From Halalkalicoccus subterraneus (lineage in GTDB: Archaea; Halobacteriota; Halobacteria; Halobacteriales; Halalkalicoccaceae), in the NCBI RefSeq assembly GCF_003697815.1, contig NZ_RDQG01000051.1:1-51652 (forward strand): 51,652 bases of DNA, read 5' to 3'. A program made the translations under genes and the position numbers. Of the stretch, positions 49,871 through 51,652 are shown piece after piece. Numbering within the stretch: the stretch's first letter is position 1; each line of letters begins with the position of its first letter. The notes beneath the pieces were generated by a model. That model had not been told where the DNA came from and did no database searches. It was given only the letters and a program-made list of their open reading frames with translations.

Positions 49871-50011
49871 ATGAGCCAGTTGGGTCTCTGTCAACACTGC
49901 GAGAGCGCGCTCGCGAACCACACCTGCCCGAACTGTGGGAGCCTGGTCTGTGAGCGACACTTCGACCGCGAGAAACGGGAGTGTGCGAGCTGTTCGGTCG
50001 GGATGGGATGA
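49871..50011 (+). CDS. 46-residue Cys/His-rich zinc-finger microprotein
   Basis: ATG start giving M-S-Q-L-G-L-C-Q-H-C. Metal-binding residues follow as CQHC (7-10), CPNC (19-22), C30/H33 and CASC near 40-43, a cross-brace (HIT/B-box-like) arrangement that would bind two zinc ions. The product ends SVGMG. It stands divergent from the J-domain gene and convergent with the inositol-phosphatase gene. Similar short zinc proteins are common in haloarchaea; no function is known. Confidence 0.75.
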   Translation: MSQLGLCQHCESALANHTCPNCGSLVCERHFDREKRECASCSVGMG

Positions 50012-50090
50012 CCCCCGGCCGCGACCGCGAGATCGTGGCGTCGGTCGCGAGGCTGGGACGCCGAGGAGGACGCGGAACCATGGCAGGCCT

Positions 50091-50885
50091 TCAGTTGCGA
50101 CCCGATCGGACGGCCTCGAGGACCGTCTCATGTATCCGACCGTTCGAGACGACCAGACCCTGGCTATCGTGGTGCCAGCGCTCGCCCTCGATATCGGTCG
50201 CTTTTCCGCCGGCGTTTCGCACGAGATGGACACCGGCAACGGTGTCCCAGGGGTTCGGGCGGACGTCGCTCAGGGTGCCGTCGAGCGCCCCGGTCGCGAC
50301 CATGCCCAGCGTGGCCTGCGCACAGCCGAACCGGCGCATGTCGCCGAAGCGCTCGACGATCGCCCGCACCGCCGTGGCGTAGTCCTCGCGGTGGTCGAAG
50401 TCCCACCACAGCGTCGGCGAAACCGTGCAGGTCTCGGGATCCGTCCGGTCGCTGACGGTTACCGGCTCGCCGTTCAGGCACGTCTCCTCGCTGTCGGCGA
50501 CGTAGTAGTCGTCGAGGGCGGGCATGGCGTTCGTCGCGGCGACGGGCTCGCCGTCGATCACCGCGGCGACGCTCGTCGCCCAGATCCGGACGTCCCGTAC
50601 GAAGTTGTTGGTGCCGTCGATGGGGTCGATCACCCAGGCAGGGCCCTCCGCAGGGACTTCCTTCAACTCGTCTTCCTCCTCACCGACGATCGCGTCGCCG
50701 GGGAACTCCTCGCGAATCACTTCGATCACGCGCGACTGGGCGTCCCGGTCGGCCTGCGTCACGACGTCGGTTTTCTCGCCTTTCGTTTCGACCGCGATGT
50801 CGTCGCGAAAGCGCGACAGCGCCAGTTCGCCGCCCGCGCGGGCGGCGCGTTCCGCGACCTCGGCTCGCCTCGTCAGGTCGTCCAT
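50091..50885 (-). CDS. Inositol monophosphatase family protein
   Basis: Lithium-sensitive-type phosphatase fold, 264 residues. The metal-binding motifs are visible: GEEEDE (about 70), IDPIDGTNNF (about 89-98) and PWDTVAGVHL (about 217). Possible substrates are inositol phosphate, fructose bisphosphate or 3'-phosphoadenosine phosphate. The start is ATG 50885 (MDDLTRRAEV). It lies 52 bases beyond the pyrF stop on the same strand, so the two could be co-transcribed. Confidence 0.92.
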   Translation of the reverse strand: MDDLTRRAEVAERAARAGGELALSRFRDDIAVETKGEKTDVVTQADRDAQSRVIEVIREEFPGDAIVGEEEDELKEVPAEGPAWVIDPIDGTNNFVRDVRIWATSVAAVIDGEPVAATNAMPALDDYYVADSEETCLNGEPVTVSDRTDPETCTVSPTLWWDFDHREDYATAVRAIVERFGDMRRFGCAQATLGMVATGALDGTLSDVRPNPWDTVAGVHLVRNAGGKATDIEGERWHHDSQGLVVSNGRIHETVLEAVRSGRN

Positions 50886-50937
50886 ACAGGCGTGGGTCGG
50901 GCCGGTCACATATACCGTCGGGTGTTCGTCGGCGTCC

Positions 50938-51652
50938 CTACCGATACCGGTTCAGCCGCTTTTTGAGACGTTTGGCCGCCTCGCCTGCGGCCTTCTCGAA
51001 CCCCTCGTCCTCGTTCGGGCCGCCCTCCGCCGCAAAGATGATCCCCCGCGAGGAGTTGACCAGTCCCATTCCATCCGCGAGCCCGAACTCGACGGCAGCC
51101 TTGGCGTCCCCGCCCTGCGAGCCGACGCCGGGCACGAGGAAGGGGAGGCGGGGGACCTGTTCTCGGAGTTCCTCCAGTTCGTCGGGCGCGGTCGCGCCGA
51201 CCACCAATCCGACGTTCCCGTTGCCGTTCCAGAGGTCCGCAAGGGCGGCGACCCGCTCGTAGACCGCCTCGCCGGAGGCGAGTTCGAGGTCCTGGAGGTC
51301 ACTTCCTCCGGGATTCGAGGTTCGACAGAGCACGAACACGCCCGTTTCTGCCTTCGAGAGGAACGGTTCGAGCGAATCTCGACCCATATACGGGTTGACG
51401 GTGATGGCGTCGGCGCTGTTGGGCCGATCGGGATCGACGAGTTTCGCGTACCGTCTCGCCGTGTTGCCGATGTCGGCGCGTTTCGCGTCGAGGATCACGG
51501 GAACGTCCTTCCCGTGGGCGTAGGCGATCGTCTCAGTCAGCGCACGCCAGCCCTCACTGTCCTCGTAGAAGGCGGCGTTGGGCTTGTAGGCGGCGGCGTG
51601 CTCGTGGGTCGCGTCGATGATCCGACGGTTGAACGCCCAGCGGGGCAGGTCG
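50938..51652 (-). CDS. pyrF: Orotidine 5'-phosphate decarboxylase, N-terminus outside window
   Basis: Last step of de novo UMP synthesis (OMP to UMP). The visible 237 residues contain the catalytic Asp-Lys-Asp motif LDAKRADIGNTARRY, AITVNPYMGRDSLEPFL, VGATAPDEL and FLVPGVGSQGGD. The last two are typical of the type 2 (longer) OMPDC family. The frame continues to the last base of the window (NRRIIDATHEHAAAYKPN), so the N-terminus lies outside. UMP kinase (pyrH) is elsewhere in the window. Confidence 0.93.
   Translation of the reverse strand, partial: DLPRWAFNRRIIDATHEHAAAYKPNAAFYEDSEGWRALTETIAYAHGKDVPVILDAKRADIGNTARRYAKLVDPDRPNSADAITVNPYMGRDSLEPFLSKAETGVFVLCRTSNPGGSDLQDLELASGEAVYERVAALADLWNGNGNVGLVVGATAPDELEELREQVPRLPFLVPGVGSQGGDAKAAVEFGLADGMGLVNSSRGIIFAAEGGPNEDEGFEKAAGEAAKRLKKRLNRYR

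Noticed and set aside
50012-50090. Extension of the zinc-finger microprotein beyond 50011 via a frameshift
   Set aside because: The continuing frames lack protein-like features and the 46-residue protein is already complete with all its cysteines.
1-51652. CRISPR arrays or rRNA genes
   Set aside because: No spaced direct repeats or rRNA-like conserved blocks were seen anywhere in the window.

Overview
The window is a GC-rich, gene-dense stretch of an archaeal chromosome, almost certainly from a haloarchaeon (class Halobacteria). The predicted proteins are strongly acidic (Asp/Glu-rich). The gene set is archaeal: proteasome-activating nucleotidase, two-ring Cdc48, ribosomal proteins S19e, S24e and S27ae, PDCD5, RadB, a Kae1-Bud32 fusion, class I LysRS and Mch. 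Many promoters place a TATA-like box about 25-32 bases before the start codon, as expected for leaderless transcripts. I cannot name the genus. I see no prophage, transposase, CRISPR array or plasmid genes; the window looks like core chromosome with a few odd small genes.

Layout. 1-9.3 kb: PAN (cut by the window edge), oligoendopeptidase PepF, an M28 peptidase, TruA, an MFS exporter, HisRS with a small zinc-ribbon gene upstream, and a DMT transporter. 9.3-13.1 kb: an N-type ATP-PPase-like protein, PDCD5 and S19e in one reverse operon, ThiL, a site-2 protease and a small conserved protein behind an AT-rich spacer. 13.3-19.2 kb: a MobB-MoaE fusion, UMP kinase overlapping LysRS, a zinc microprotein, a PDZ-containing site-2 protease and a PadR regulator. 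19.2-24.8 kb: a decayed small gene, a four-domain HemQ-type haem protein, small membrane proteins, an aldo/keto reductase, a left-handed beta-helix acyltransferase and two hypotheticals. 24.9-28.3 kb: tRNA-Gly(CCC), NAD synthase, a crotonase-family protein, tRNA-Thr(GGT), a roughly 500-base nearly gene-free stretch with a possible 27-residue cationic peptide, and pterin dehydratase.

28.4-34.4 kb holds a complete seven-gene Mrp/Mnh Na+/H+ antiporter operon (A to G, reverse strand), with each gene overlapping the next by a few bases. It is followed by a solitary DNA methyltransferase, a TrkA-type regulator, a 36-residue ORF translationally coupled to a PIN-like protein, and a small membrane protein. 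37.2-40.1 kb is an informational operon: S24e, S27ae, Kae1-Bud32, a DUF5808-like protein and RdgB. 40.4-42.1 kb pairs RadB divergently with a RuvC/RNase H-like protein. The rest contains LarC, Cdc48, a thiamine-binding-type protein, Mch coupled to a winged-helix-like protein, a GTPBP1-type GTPase, a membrane J-domain protein, an inositol-phosphatase-family enzyme and PyrF (cut by the window edge).

Themes: protein quality control (PAN, Cdc48, PepF, M28, two site-2 proteases, J protein), ion homeostasis (Mrp, TrkA), tRNA and translation (TruA, HisRS, LysRS, KEOPS, three ribosomal proteins) and cofactors (thiamine, molybdopterin, nickel-pincer, haem, NAD, C1-pterin). The items I would look at first are the RuvC-like gene facing radB, the coupled 36-residue/PIN-like pair, the cationic peptide, the hairpin-rich block at 40.2-40.4 kb and the pseudogene at 19.2 kb.
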